Positions 23,768 through 32,051 of a DNA stretch of 64,000 bases are shown here, one piece after another (the first letter of the stretch is position 1; each line of letters starts with the position of its first letter). The DNA lies in contig NZ_FKIF01000002.1 of NCBI RefSeq assembly GCF_900078705.1, forward strand, positions 372,001 to 436,000, given 5' to 3'. Below the pieces are notes generated by a model. The model saw nothing but the letters and a program-made list of their open reading frames with translations, did no database searches and was not told the DNA's origin. This DNA is from Bordetella ansorpii (GTDB taxonomy: Bacteria; Pseudomonadota; Gammaproteobacteria; Burkholderiales; Burkholderiaceae_B). Made by a program: the position numbers and the translations under genes.

Positions 23768-25171
23768 TCAGATCGTGGGACGGTTTTCGCGCCAGCCCGT
23801 GGCCCGCTCGTAGGCGCTGGCGATCTTGAACACGGTGGCCTCGTCGAACCAGCGGCCGACGATCTGGGCATTGGTCGGCAGCGCCTGCTCGTCGAAGCCC
23901 GTGCATACGGCCATGGCGGGATGGCCCGAGGCGTTGAAGGGCGGGCACGCGGTGTCGGCGGTATAGGCCTTGACGCGTTCGGCGTCCTCGATGGGCGCGG
24001 CGGTATGGAAGGCGCAGGGCAGCACCAGCGCATCCACGCTGCGCACCAACTGGTCGGTGGCGGCGGTCAGCTCGCGGCGGCGGCGCTGCGCGGCCAGGTA
24101 GTCCACCGAGCGCGTCAGGAAGCCGCTCATCATCTTCTCGCGCAGCGCACAGCCCATGTCCTCGGCGCGCGTCATGAACTCCTGCTCGTGCAGCGACAGC
24201 GACTCGGTCCAGTTGATGACAGTGGTGGCGCGCTTGTAGTCGGCGATCTGGGCGGGCAGGGCCACGTCCACGATACGCGCGCCCTGCTCGGCCAGCACGC
24301 GCGCCATCTCGTCCACGTTGTGGCGATTGGCCGCATCCACCAGCGATTGCGCATCGCCCAGGTCGCGCACCACGCCGATGGTCATGCCACGCACGCCATC
24401 GCCCAGCCCCGCCAGGAAATCGGGCACGGCCACGTCGGCGCTGCCGGGATCGCGCGCGTCGTAGCCCGCCAGGGCGCGCAGCATGATGGCGCTGTCCTCC
24501 ACCGTCCACGTCAGCGCGCCGGGCACGTCCAGCGAATAGCAGTTGGGCAGGATGCCGTGGCGGCTGATGCGGCCATAGGTGGGCTTCATGCCCTGCAGGC
24601 CGCAAGCGGCGGCGGGCAGGCGCACCGAACCGCCGGTATCGGAACCCAGCGCCACCATCGCCGTGCCGGCGGCCACCGACGCGCCGGAACCGGACGACGA
24701 GCCGCCGGGCGAATGCGCGAGGCTCCACGGATTGCGGGCCGGCTCGAACGGCAGGTCGAAGTACACGCCGCCGTTGCCGGTGCCGTACTCCCAGGTGTTC
24801 AGCTTGCCCAGCAGGATGGCGCCGGCCGCGTCCAGTTTCTCGATGGCGGCGGCGTCGTGGTCGGGCACGAAGTCCAGCAACAGGCGCGAGGCCGCGCAGG
24901 TGCGCACGCCGCGCGTGTAGTAGTTGTCCTTCACCGCATACGGAATGCCGTGCAGCGGGCCACGCCAGCGGCCCGCCATGATGTCTGCCTCGGCCCTGCG
25001 GGCCGCGTCGCGCGCGGCGTCGGCGGTCACCAGCAGATAGCTCTTCAGGCGGCCGTCGATCGCCTCGATACGGGCCAGGAAGGCATCCACCAGTTCGACC
25101 GGGGACAGCTTGCGGGCTTGTATCAGGCGACCGGCTTCGCCGGCGGACAGGTGAAACAGTTCGGCACTCAT
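23768..25171 (-). CDS. Amidase-signature hydrolase, tandem copy 1
   Basis: 467 residues starting MSAELFHLSAGEAGRLIQA. The standard motifs are intact: lysine in GIPYAVKDNYYTRG, SPGGSSSGSGASVAAG and GSDTGGSVRLPAAACG. The C-terminus PTNAQIVGRWFDEATVFKIA is typical of the family. Unlike its paralogue downstream (GSDTTGS, TGGSSTGAG) this copy keeps all consensus glycines, so it is the better candidate for full activity. It is translationally coupled to the AbrB-family gene by a four-base overlap and lies 11 bases before the second copy. Confidence 0.94.
   Translation of the reverse strand: MSAELFHLSAGEAGRLIQARKLSPVELVDAFLARIEAIDGRLKSYLLVTADAARDAARRAEADIMAGRWRGPLHGIPYAVKDNYYTRGVRTCAASRLLLDFVPDHDAAAIEKLDAAGAILLGKLNTWEYGTGNGGVYFDLPFEPARNPWSLAHSPGGSSSGSGASVAAGTAMVALGSDTGGSVRLPAAACGLQGMKPTYGRISRHGILPNCYSLDVPGALTWTVEDSAIMLRALAGYDARDPGSADVAVPDFLAGLGDGVRGMTIGVVRDLGDAQSLVDAANRHNVDEMARVLAEQGARIVDVALPAQIADYKRATTVINWTESLSLHEQEFMTRAEDMGCALREKMMSGFLTRSVDYLAAQRRRRELTAATDQLVRSVDALVLPCAFHTAAPIEDAERVKAYTADTACPPFNASGHPAMAVCTGFDEQALPTNAQIVGRWFDEATVFKIASAYERATGWRENRPTI
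24878..24985. repeat. 108-bp exact repeat, copy B (inside the upstream amidase)
   Basis: Partner of 23448-23555. The repeat encodes the segment around GGRWRGPLHGIPYAVKDNYY including the catalytic lysine. It is a potential recombination point that could fuse the two amidase genes into one. Confidence 0.9.
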
Positions 25172-26265
25172 GGGTGCGCTCCTCGGGACGATTCAGGCAA
25201 TGGGTGGGGCAGTTCGATCAGGCCGATGCGCCGCATCGCGGCAAACAGCCAGGGCGTGGCGGACACCACGAGGAAGACTCGGCAGATGTGGAACCCCACG
25301 ACCAGCGGCACCTCCAGGCCCAGCGAGCGCGCGGTCAGGCACATCTCGGTGACGCCGCCGGGCGCGGTGGCCAGCACCAGCGCGGCAAGCGGGGCGCCGG
25401 ACGCGACGGCCAGCAGGGCGGCCACGGCGGCGCAGCCGGCGGCCAGGATGCCGACGTTCAACAGGATCGCCGGCAACGCCCGGCGCACGGCCATCAGCGC
25501 CTGCCGGCGAAACGCCAGGCCCAGTTGCGTGCCGATGCAGACCTGCGCGGCCGCAGCCAGCGCGGGAGGCATGGCGGGCGGCGCCCAACCCGACAAGGTG
25601 GCGGCAATCGCACACGCCAGCGGCACCAGCAGCCAGGCGCTGCGCACGCCGGCGCGCGTGGCCGCGAAAGTGGCGGCGGTGGAGCCGGCCAGCAGCAGGC
25701 CCAGCTCCAGCAAGCCCAGGCTGGTCAAGGCTTGCGGCGCGGGCGCCGGATCGCGCCCGGCGCCGCCGAGGGTCAGCGCGGCGGGCAGCACCATCACCAG
25801 GACCACGATGCGCAGCATCTGCGACACCGCGATGGGCACCGGCTCGCCGCCATAGCGGCTGGCCAGCATGCACATTTCCGCGGGGCCTCCCGGCACGCTG
25901 CAGAAGAATGCGGTGACGCGATCGATGCCGCTGGTGCGCGTCAGCAACAGCGACGCGGCGCAGGCGATGAGCACCGTGGCGAACACCGCCGCCAGGATCA
26001 ACGGCACATGATCGAGCAGTTGCCGCGCGGCCTCCGGTGTGAAGTACAGGCCCAGCGTGGTGCCGACCACGATCAGGCCGGCGCTGCGCAGCCCGGCCCA
26101 GCCCGCCACGCGCGCACCGGACAGCGATGCGATGGCCGTGACGATGACGGGCCCCAGCATCCACGGCAGCGGCACGTGCAGGCGGGAGAACAGCCAGCCG
26201 GCCAGCGCCGCGCCCGCATACGTGGCGGCGACGCGCGCCACCAGCCCCGCGCCGATCACCGGCAT
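25168..26265 (-). CDS. AbrB-family (DUF/PF05145-type) membrane transport protein
   Basis: 365 residues with about ten membrane segments arranged as two repeats of five, as expected of the membrane AbrB duplication family (not the AbrB antitoxin fold). Repeat marks are LHVPLPWMLGPVIVTAIASL and, for the paired PGG motifs, FCSVPGGPAEMCML in the first half and ATAPGGVTEMCLTA in the second. The ATG at 26265 (MPVIGAGLVARVAA) was chosen since the earlier frame is only the tail of the ATPase gene. Such proteins are thought to move small organic molecules or regulate their passage; that is inference. It overlaps both neighbours (10 and 4 bases), so is part of the amide-uptake operon. Confidence 0.88.
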   Translation of the reverse strand: MPVIGAGLVARVAATYAGAALAGWLFSRLHVPLPWMLGPVIVTAIASLSGARVAGWAGLRSAGLIVVGTTLGLYFTPEAARQLLDHVPLILAAVFATVLIACAASLLLTRTSGIDRVTAFFCSVPGGPAEMCMLASRYGGEPVPIAVSQMLRIVVLVMVLPAALTLGGAGRDPAPAPQALTSLGLLELGLLLAGSTAATFAATRAGVRSAWLLVPLACAIAATLSGWAPPAMPPALAAAAQVCIGTQLGLAFRRQALMAVRRALPAILLNVGILAAGCAAVAALLAVASGAPLAALVLATAPGGVTEMCLTARSLGLEVPLVVGFHICRVFLVVSATPWLFAAMRRIGLIELPHPLPESSRGAHP

Positions 26266-27290
26266 GCCGCATCCATCCCGTAAGTGCCAGCGGGGCCTTG
26301 CACCCATTGCCGCGGCGCCAGCACGCAGCGCGCGCGGTGTTCGCCCACGCCGATCATGGCGGGCACGCCCGCATCGCATTCGGCGCGATGCGAGGGACAG
26401 CGCGGCGCGAAGGTGCAGCCGGGCGGCAGCGCGGTCAGGTCGGGCGGCGCGCCGGGAATCGGCACGAGGTCCTGTTCGCGGTCATCGCCCGACACCGTCG
26501 AGCGCAGCAGGCCCTGGGTGTAGGGATGCGCGGCGCGGTCCATGATGTCCTCGATGGAACCCGTCTCCGCGAAGCGGCCGGCATACATCACGGCGACCTT
26601 GTCGGACACCTCGCACGCCACGCCCAGATCGTGCGTGACGAAGATCGTGGCCATGCCCAGTTCTTTCTGCAGCTCACGGATCAGCAGCAGCACCTGGATC
26701 TGCACGGTGGCATCCAGCGCCGTGGTGGGTTCGTCGGCCAGCAGCAGCCTGGGCCGGCACGACAGCGCCAGAGCGATCATGGCGCGCTGGCGCAGGCCGC
26801 CGGACAGTTCGTGGGGATACGCCGCCAGGCGGCGCGTGGCCGACGGAATCTGCACCCGCTCCAGCAGTTCCAGCGCACGCTTCATGGCGTCGCGATGGCT
26901 CACGCCGTCGTGGCGCACGACGGTCTCGGCGATCTGCTGGCCGATGGTGTAGACCGGGTCCAGCGCCGTCAACGGCTCCTGGAAGATCATCGAGATCAGC
27001 GAGCCGCGGATGTCGGGCAGTTTCTTGCGCGGCAGGTTCAGCACGTCGACGCCGCCGACGTTCACCCTGCCCGACAACTGCGCGCTGGGCGGCAACAGGC
27101 GCATCAGCGCACGCAGCGTGACGCTCTTTCCGGAACCGGACTCGCCCAGCAGGCAGAGCACCTCGCCCTGCGCCAGCGAGAAGGACACGCCGTTGACCAC
27201 CGGCACGTTCATGTCGCGGCTGACGAAGCGCACGGACAGGTCTTGCACGTCGACCAGCGGGGCGCGTGAGGCATTCGTGGAATCTTGCAT
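26256..27290 (-). CDS. Oligopeptide-type ABC transporter ATP-binding protein (OppD-like)
   Basis: 344 residues from ATG 27290 (MQDSTNASRAPLVDVQDL). Motifs: Walker A GESGSGKS, signature LSGGLRQR, Walker B and D-loop LLADEPTTALD, H-loop VTHDLGVAC. The C-terminal oligopeptide domain contains the cysteine-rich PPGCTFAPRCPSHRAECDAG that belongs to this subfamily. It pairs with the OppF-like ATPase encoded 13 bases upstream. It couples ATP hydrolysis to import by the DppBC-type permeases. Confidence 0.95.
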   Translation of the reverse strand: MQDSTNASRAPLVDVQDLSVRFVSRDMNVPVVNGVSFSLAQGEVLCLLGESGSGKSVTLRALMRLLPPSAQLSGRVNVGGVDVLNLPRKKLPDIRGSLISMIFQEPLTALDPVYTIGQQIAETVVRHDGVSHRDAMKRALELLERVQIPSATRRLAAYPHELSGGLRQRAMIALALSCRPRLLLADEPTTALDATVQIQVLLLIRELQKELGMATIFVTHDLGVACEVSDKVAVMYAGRFAETGSIEDIMDRAAHPYTQGLLRSTVSGDDREQDLVPIPGAPPDLTALPPGCTFAPRCPSHRAECDAGVPAMIGVGEHRARCVLAPRQWVQGPAGTYGMDAACR

Positions 27291-27303
27291 CGCGGTTCTC
27301 CGG

Positions 27304-28434
27304 TCAGGCGGCGGCGCTGGCGCGCGGCATCGTGAGGCGCGGCGTTTCAGCACGCGTCAGCGGAAAGTGACAGGCGGCCATATGGCCTTCGACATCGGGC
27401 GACGGCATCAGTAGCGGCACTTCTTGCGCGCAGCGTTCCTGCGCGCGCGGACAGCGCGTGCGGAAGCGGCAGCCGCTGGGCGGGTTGATGGGATTGGGCG
27501 GATCGCCCGACAGCGGCGGCTGCGTGACGCGGCGGCGCGGGTCCATCGATGGCCGCGAGGCCAGCAGCGCGGCGGTGTACGGATGGCGAGCGCCGCCGTA
27601 GATCGCCTCGACGGGACCGGACTCGACCACCTGGCCCAGGTACATCACCAGCACGCGGTCGCTGACGTACTGCACCACGTTCAGGTCGTGCGAGATGAAC
27701 AGATAGGTCAGCCCCAGTTCGCGCTTCAACTGCCGCAGCAGGTTCAGCACCTGCGCCTCGACGGACTTGTCCAGCGCGGACACCGACTCGTCCAGGATCA
27801 GCAGGCGCGGCCCCATGGCCAGCGCGCGCGCGATGTTCACGCGCTGCCGCTGGCCGCCGGACAATTCATGCGGATAGCGCTGCGCGAAAGTACCGGGCTC
27901 CAGCCCCACCATGCGCAGCAGGCTCAATGCGCGATTGCGCGCCTGCGTGCGCTCCATGCCGGCCACGGTCGGGCCGAAGGCGATGCTGTCGACGATGGTC
28001 AGGCGCGGGTTCAACGACGCGTAGCTGTCCTGGAACACCATCTGCATGTGCAGGCGCAGGTCGCGCACGCTGATGCCGCGCACGCCGGCCACTTCATCGC
28101 CGTCGAAGATCAGCGAACCCGAGTCCGGCTCGATCAGGTGCATCAACAGGCGCGCGGTGGTCGACTTGCCGCAGCCCGATTCGCCGACGATGCCCAGGGT
28201 CTCGCCCTTGGCGACCTCGAAGCTCACGCCGTCGACGGCACGCACCGCGGTCCTGGACCCGCCCAGCAGCGCGCCGCCGCCGATCTCGAAGTGCTTTTTC
28301 AGGTCTCGCACGATCAGCATCGGCTGCGCGGGACCGCCGCGATCGCGGCGGTCGTCTTTCTTGTCCAGCAAGCGCAATGCGTCGTCGGCGGGCGCGGGGT
28401 CGGCGGAAACGGCGTTCTTCAGGCGTGCAAACAT
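27304..28434 (-). CDS. Oligopeptide-type ABC transporter ATP-binding protein (OppF-like)
   Basis: 376 residues with a 38-residue charged leader (ALRLLDKKDDRRDRGG) before the domain begins at PMLIVRDLKKHFEIGGG, the usual OppF opening. Motifs: Walker A GESGCGKS, signature LSGGQRQR, Walker B with an altered D-loop LILDESVSALDKS, H-loop ISHDLNVV. The C-terminal SGCRFRTRCPRAQERCA is the cysteine-rich oligopeptide element. Internal ATG at 28320 (MLIVRDL) might be used, but the longer start gives better operon spacing (12 bases after the permease gene). Confidence 0.94.
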   Translation of the reverse strand: MFARLKNAVSADPAPADDALRLLDKKDDRRDRGGPAQPMLIVRDLKKHFEIGGGALLGGSRTAVRAVDGVSFEVAKGETLGIVGESGCGKSTTARLLMHLIEPDSGSLIFDGDEVAGVRGISVRDLRLHMQMVFQDSYASLNPRLTIVDSIAFGPTVAGMERTQARNRALSLLRMVGLEPGTFAQRYPHELSGGQRQRVNIARALAMGPRLLILDESVSALDKSVEAQVLNLLRQLKRELGLTYLFISHDLNVVQYVSDRVLVMYLGQVVESGPVEAIYGGARHPYTAALLASRPSMDPRRRVTQPPLSGDPPNPINPPSGCRFRTRCPRAQERCAQEVPLLMPSPDVEGHMAACHFPLTRAETPRLTMPRASAAA

Positions 28435-28446
28435 GGCGGTCTCCGG

Positions 28447-29352
28447 TCAGGCCTTGACGTCCATTGCGCTGCGCAGGCCATCGCTCATCAGGCTGCAGCA
28501 CATCGAAGTCACGAAAATCATCACGCCGGGCAGGATGGCGGCGACGGGCGATACGTAGATGGCCTGGCGCAGCGCATTGAGCATCAGGCCCCATTCCGCG
28601 TTGGGCGGGCTGACGCCCAGGCCCAGGAAGCTCAGGCCCGAAGAGATGACGATGCTGACGCTGATCAGGCTGGAGGCGTACACCAGGATGGGGCCGGTGA
28701 CGTTGGACAGCACGTGGCCGCGGATGATGCGCAGCGCCGAGGCGCCGGTGGCGCGCGCGGCTTCCACGTAGTCCTGCGTGCGCACCTGCGTGGTGACGCT
28801 CTCGGCGATGCGCGCGATGGGCGGAATGAATACCAGCGTCAACGCGACGATGCTGTTCAGCAGGCCCGCGCCCAGCGCCCCCGAGATGGCCACGGCCAGC
28901 AGCACCGACGGGAACGCGTAGAACACGTCGATCAGGCGCATGATGACCATGTTCCAGCGTCCGCCCGCGTAGCCCGCGATGACGCCCATCGCGCCGCCGA
29001 TGCAGGTGGCCAGCAAGACCGGCGCGAAGCCCAGGAACAGCGACAGGCGGCCGCCGTGGATCAGGCGCGACAGCATGTCGCGGCCCAGTTCGTCGGTGCC
29101 CAGCAGATGGCCTTGGTAGCCAAACGGCTTCAGGCGCCGGACCATGCTCATCTTGAACGGATCATCCAGGCCCAGCCACGGGGCAAAGACCGCCAGGCCG
29201 ATGATGGTCAGCAGGATGAATCCACAGACCAGCGTGACGGGATCGCGCGCCAGGCGGCGGCCAACGGTATGCCAGAAGCCCCGGCTGGGCCGGCGGAACG
29301 CCACGGGCGCGGCAATGGGCGCGGCGCCGGCGGTTGCGGTATTGGAGGTCAT
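28447..29352 (-). CDS. ABC transporter permease, DppC type
   Basis: 301 residues from the ATG at 29352 (MTSNTATAGAAPIAAPV), preceded by GGGAGCGCACC. One membrane segment (VTLVCGFILLTIIGLAVFAP) precedes the loop with HLLGTDELGRDMLSRLIHGG, which is diagnostic. Coupling loop: VEAARATGASALRIIRGHVL. Five further membrane segments. It partners the DppB-type permease 13 bases upstream in the operon. Confidence 0.94.
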   Translation of the reverse strand: MTSNTATAGAAPIAAPVAFRRPSRGFWHTVGRRLARDPVTLVCGFILLTIIGLAVFAPWLGLDDPFKMSMVRRLKPFGYQGHLLGTDELGRDMLSRLIHGGRLSLFLGFAPVLLATCIGGAMGVIAGYAGGRWNMVIMRLIDVFYAFPSVLLAVAISGALGAGLLNSIVALTLVFIPPIARIAESVTTQVRTQDYVEAARATGASALRIIRGHVLSNVTGPILVYASSLISVSIVISSGLSFLGLGVSPPNAEWGLMLNALRQAIYVSPVAAILPGVMIFVTSMCCSLMSDGLRSAMDVKA

Positions 29353-29365
29353 GGTGCGCTCCCGT

Positions 29366-30289
29366 TCAGATGCGCTTGACGCGCGGATCGACGACCATCT
29401 GCAGCACGTCGACAATCAGGTTCATCAATACGAACAGCGAGGCCAGCACGAGGATCGTGCCCTGCAGGATGGGCAGGTCGCGGGTGAAGATGGCCGAGTT
29501 CAGCAGGAAGCCCGTGCCGGGCCAGGCGAACACGGTCTCGACCAGGATGGAGCCGCCCAGCATCTGGGCGAACTGCAGGCCCATCACGGCCATCACGGTG
29601 GGCGCCACGTTCTTGGCCACATGCATCAGCACTTGCGGCCCCCGTAGACCCTTTGCATAAAGGGTCTGCACGAATTCCTGCTTGCGGATCTCGATGACCG
29701 AGGCCCGCACCGAGCGCGCGATGATGCCCATGGGAATCACCGCCAGCGTCACGGTGGGCAGCGCCATGTGCCGCCAGTCCAGGTCTCCCATGCCCGAAGC
29801 CGGCAGCCAGCCCAGCTCGACCGAGAACAGCACGATCAACACCATGCCGACCCAGTAGTGCGGCAGCGAAACGCCCGTCACCGCCATGCCGGTGACGATG
29901 CGGTCCAGCACCCGCGAGCGCGAGCAGCCGGCCACGCCCCCCATCGCGCAGCCGCCCACGAAGGCCACCGCGATGGCGGCGGCCGCGAGGATGACGGAGT
30001 TGCCGATGGCCGGCGCGATCTCATCCATCACCGGGCGCCCGCTCTTGATCGATGCGCCCAAGTCGCCCGTGACGGCGCGGCCCAGCCACTTCAGATACTG
30101 CACGGGCAAGGGCTGATCGAAGCCGTATGCCGAGCGGATCTGGGCGATCACTTGCGGCGAAGCGTTCTCGGGCAGCACCGAGCTGAGCGGATCGCCGGGC
30201 GCCAGGTGCACCAGCGCGAAGCACACCAGCGACACGCCCAGCGCGATGGGCAGCGTGTACAGGATGCGGTGAAGGATGTATCGCAGCAT
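29366..30289 (-). CDS. ABC transporter permease, DppB type
   Basis: 307 residues, the family length. N-terminus MLRYILHRILYTLPIALGVS and the loop YGFDQPLPVQYLKWLGRAVT are typical of the DppB group. The coupling loop carries QTLYAKGLRGPQVLMHV (AKGL motif). C-terminus VDVLQMVVDPRVKRI is a standard end. It is 15 bases after the binding-protein gene. Confidence 0.95.
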   Translation of the reverse strand: MLRYILHRILYTLPIALGVSLVCFALVHLAPGDPLSSVLPENASPQVIAQIRSAYGFDQPLPVQYLKWLGRAVTGDLGASIKSGRPVMDEIAPAIGNSVILAAAAIAVAFVGGCAMGGVAGCSRSRVLDRIVTGMAVTGVSLPHYWVGMVLIVLFSVELGWLPASGMGDLDWRHMALPTVTLAVIPMGIIARSVRASVIEIRKQEFVQTLYAKGLRGPQVLMHVAKNVAPTVMAVMGLQFAQMLGGSILVETVFAWPGTGFLLNSAIFTRDLPILQGTILVLASLFVLMNLIVDVLQMVVDPRVKRI

Positions 30290-30304
30290 GGGAGGTCTCC
30301 CGGC

Positions 30305-31909
30305 TTATTCGACCGACACAGGGGTCAGGTCCTGGAACCAGCTTTGCGCCTGCACGAAGCCCTTCACGTTGGGCCCCAACGCCCGCGGGTTCAGGTCATG
30401 CACGACCCAGATCCACATGGCCTGGTCGACGATGCGCGTGTGCAGCCTGGCCAGCAGCGCGTCCTGTTTGGCGGGATCGAACTCGACCTGCGCGGCGGCG
30501 GCCAGTTCATCGGCTTCCTTGTCCTTGAAGCCGCCCCAGTTGTAGCCAACCGGCGGCCGCGTCCTGGACCACGAAGGACCGATCAGGCCGATGAAGGGAT
30601 CCCAATAGGCCACGCTGTTGTTCAGGCCGTTGATGCCCTTGTTTTCAGGCGCGTCGGAGCTGACGCGGCGATGCGAGCGCAGCGCTTCCCACTCCATCAC
30701 GTCCAACTGCACGTCGAAGCCCACGGCGCGCAGGTTCTCCTGCACGAACTCGTTCATCGGCAGCGGCTGCATCTGGCCCGAGCCCGCGGTGGAAACGGCG
30801 AACTTCACGCGCAGCGGCTTCTCGGGGCTGTAGCCCGCTTCCTTCATCAGGCGCAGCGCTTCTTGCGGGTCGTAGCGGATCTTGAAGTCGGGCTTGCCGA
30901 ACCAGGGATGCTTGGGATCGATCATGCCCTCGGCCGGGATGGCCGTGCCGCCCAGGAATTCGGCCAGGCCCTTGCGGTCGATGGCCAGGTTGGCGGCCTT
31001 GCGGATGCGGATGTCCCTGAAAGGCGAGTCCTCGGAATAGCTGAGGATGTACGGCCAGTTGTGCGGGTAGATGTTGGTGACGATCTGCATGCCGGCGGAC
31101 TTCAGGCGCGGCAGCGTGTCGGGCGGCGGCGCCTCGACCCAGTCGACCTGCCCGGACAGCAGCGCGGCCACGCGCGTGTTGGAATCGGGCATGGTGCGCA
31201 GCACCAGGCGGTCCGACTTCGGCACGCGCCCGGGATCCCAGTAGTTGGGGTTGCGGACCATCTCGGCGCGCTCGCGCGGCACCAGCTTGTCCAGCATCCA
31301 CGGGCCCGTGCCCGACGGCTTGAAGGCCACCTTGTTCCAGTCGTTGCCCATCTCCTTGAAGCGCGCGGGGCTGGACATCAGCACGAAGGTCATCAGGTAG
31401 GGAAAGACCGCGTCGGCCTCCTTGGTGGCGATCTCCACCGTCATCGGATCGACCACGCGGTATGACGCGATGTTCGAGATGTACTGGCCGGCCTGCGTGG
31501 CCTGACTCTGGTCGAACTGCTGCGAGTCGCGCTTCATCAGCTTGTCCAGGTTCCACACCACGGCGTCGGCGGTGAAGGCCGAACCGTCATGGAATTTCAC
31601 GCCGGGCCGCAGCTTGAAGGTCCACTTGGTGTGGGTCGCTTCATCGGCCTGCCAGCTCAACGCCAGGCCGGGCGCGAGCTTGGCCGGCACGTCCGCGCGC
31701 GACAGGTCCCAGCGCACCAGGCCGTCGTACAGGGCGAAGCCGACGAAACGCAGACCTTCGCCGCCCTGGCTGGGCTGGCCGGTGGTCAAGGGAATGTCGG
31801 CCATGGTGGACGCCACGCGCAGCACCTTCTCTGCGTGGGCATCGGAAGCGTGGATCGCGAAGGCGAACAGCGCGGCGAATAGTGAAGCCGCTGGTTTTTT
31901 GAGAGCCAA
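30305..31909 (-). CDS. Extracellular solute-binding protein, family 5, TTG start
   Basis: 534 residues. There is no ATG in a sensible place; TTG at 31909 follows GGAG with an eight-base gap and opens a proper Sec signal peptide (ALKKPAASLFAALFAFAIHA), cleaved near DAHAEKVLR. Family-5 features: WTFKLRPGVKFHDGSAFTAD, GTGPWMLDKLVPRERAEMV, AANLAIDRKGLAEFLGG and IWVVHDLNPRA at the end. It delivers the substrate to the permeases encoded next. A TTG start usually lowers translation; this is noteworthy for a protein that is normally abundant. Confidence 0.92.
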   Translation of the reverse strand: MALKKPAASLFAALFAFAIHASDAHAEKVLRVASTMADIPLTTGQPSQGGEGLRFVGFALYDGLVRWDLSRADVPAKLAPGLALSWQADEATHTKWTFKLRPGVKFHDGSAFTADAVVWNLDKLMKRDSQQFDQSQATQAGQYISNIASYRVVDPMTVEIATKEADAVFPYLMTFVLMSSPARFKEMGNDWNKVAFKPSGTGPWMLDKLVPRERAEMVRNPNYWDPGRVPKSDRLVLRTMPDSNTRVAALLSGQVDWVEAPPPDTLPRLKSAGMQIVTNIYPHNWPYILSYSEDSPFRDIRIRKAANLAIDRKGLAEFLGGTAIPAEGMIDPKHPWFGKPDFKIRYDPQEALRLMKEAGYSPEKPLRVKFAVSTAGSGQMQPLPMNEFVQENLRAVGFDVQLDVMEWEALRSHRRVSSDAPENKGINGLNNSVAYWDPFIGLIGPSWSRTRPPVGYNWGGFKDKEADELAAAAQVEFDPAKQDALLARLHTRIVDQAMWIWVVHDLNPRALGPNVKGFVQAQSWFQDLTPVSVE

Positions 31910-32051
31910 GGTGATTCTCCGGTTTGCTGGCGGGATCGGCGGACGGCACGAGTCCACCGGGTACGGAAAAACCGACTGCGGAAAAAGCGGGGCCTTGCCA
32001 CGCGCCTTCGCAGGCGGTGGTCGGGCAAGGGTTCGGCGGGGATGGGCGGCG

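Noticed and set aside
25168-26265. AbrB annotation read as a transition-state regulator or antitoxin
   Set aside because: The protein has about ten membrane segments and paired PGG motifs, so it is the unrelated membrane AbrB family.
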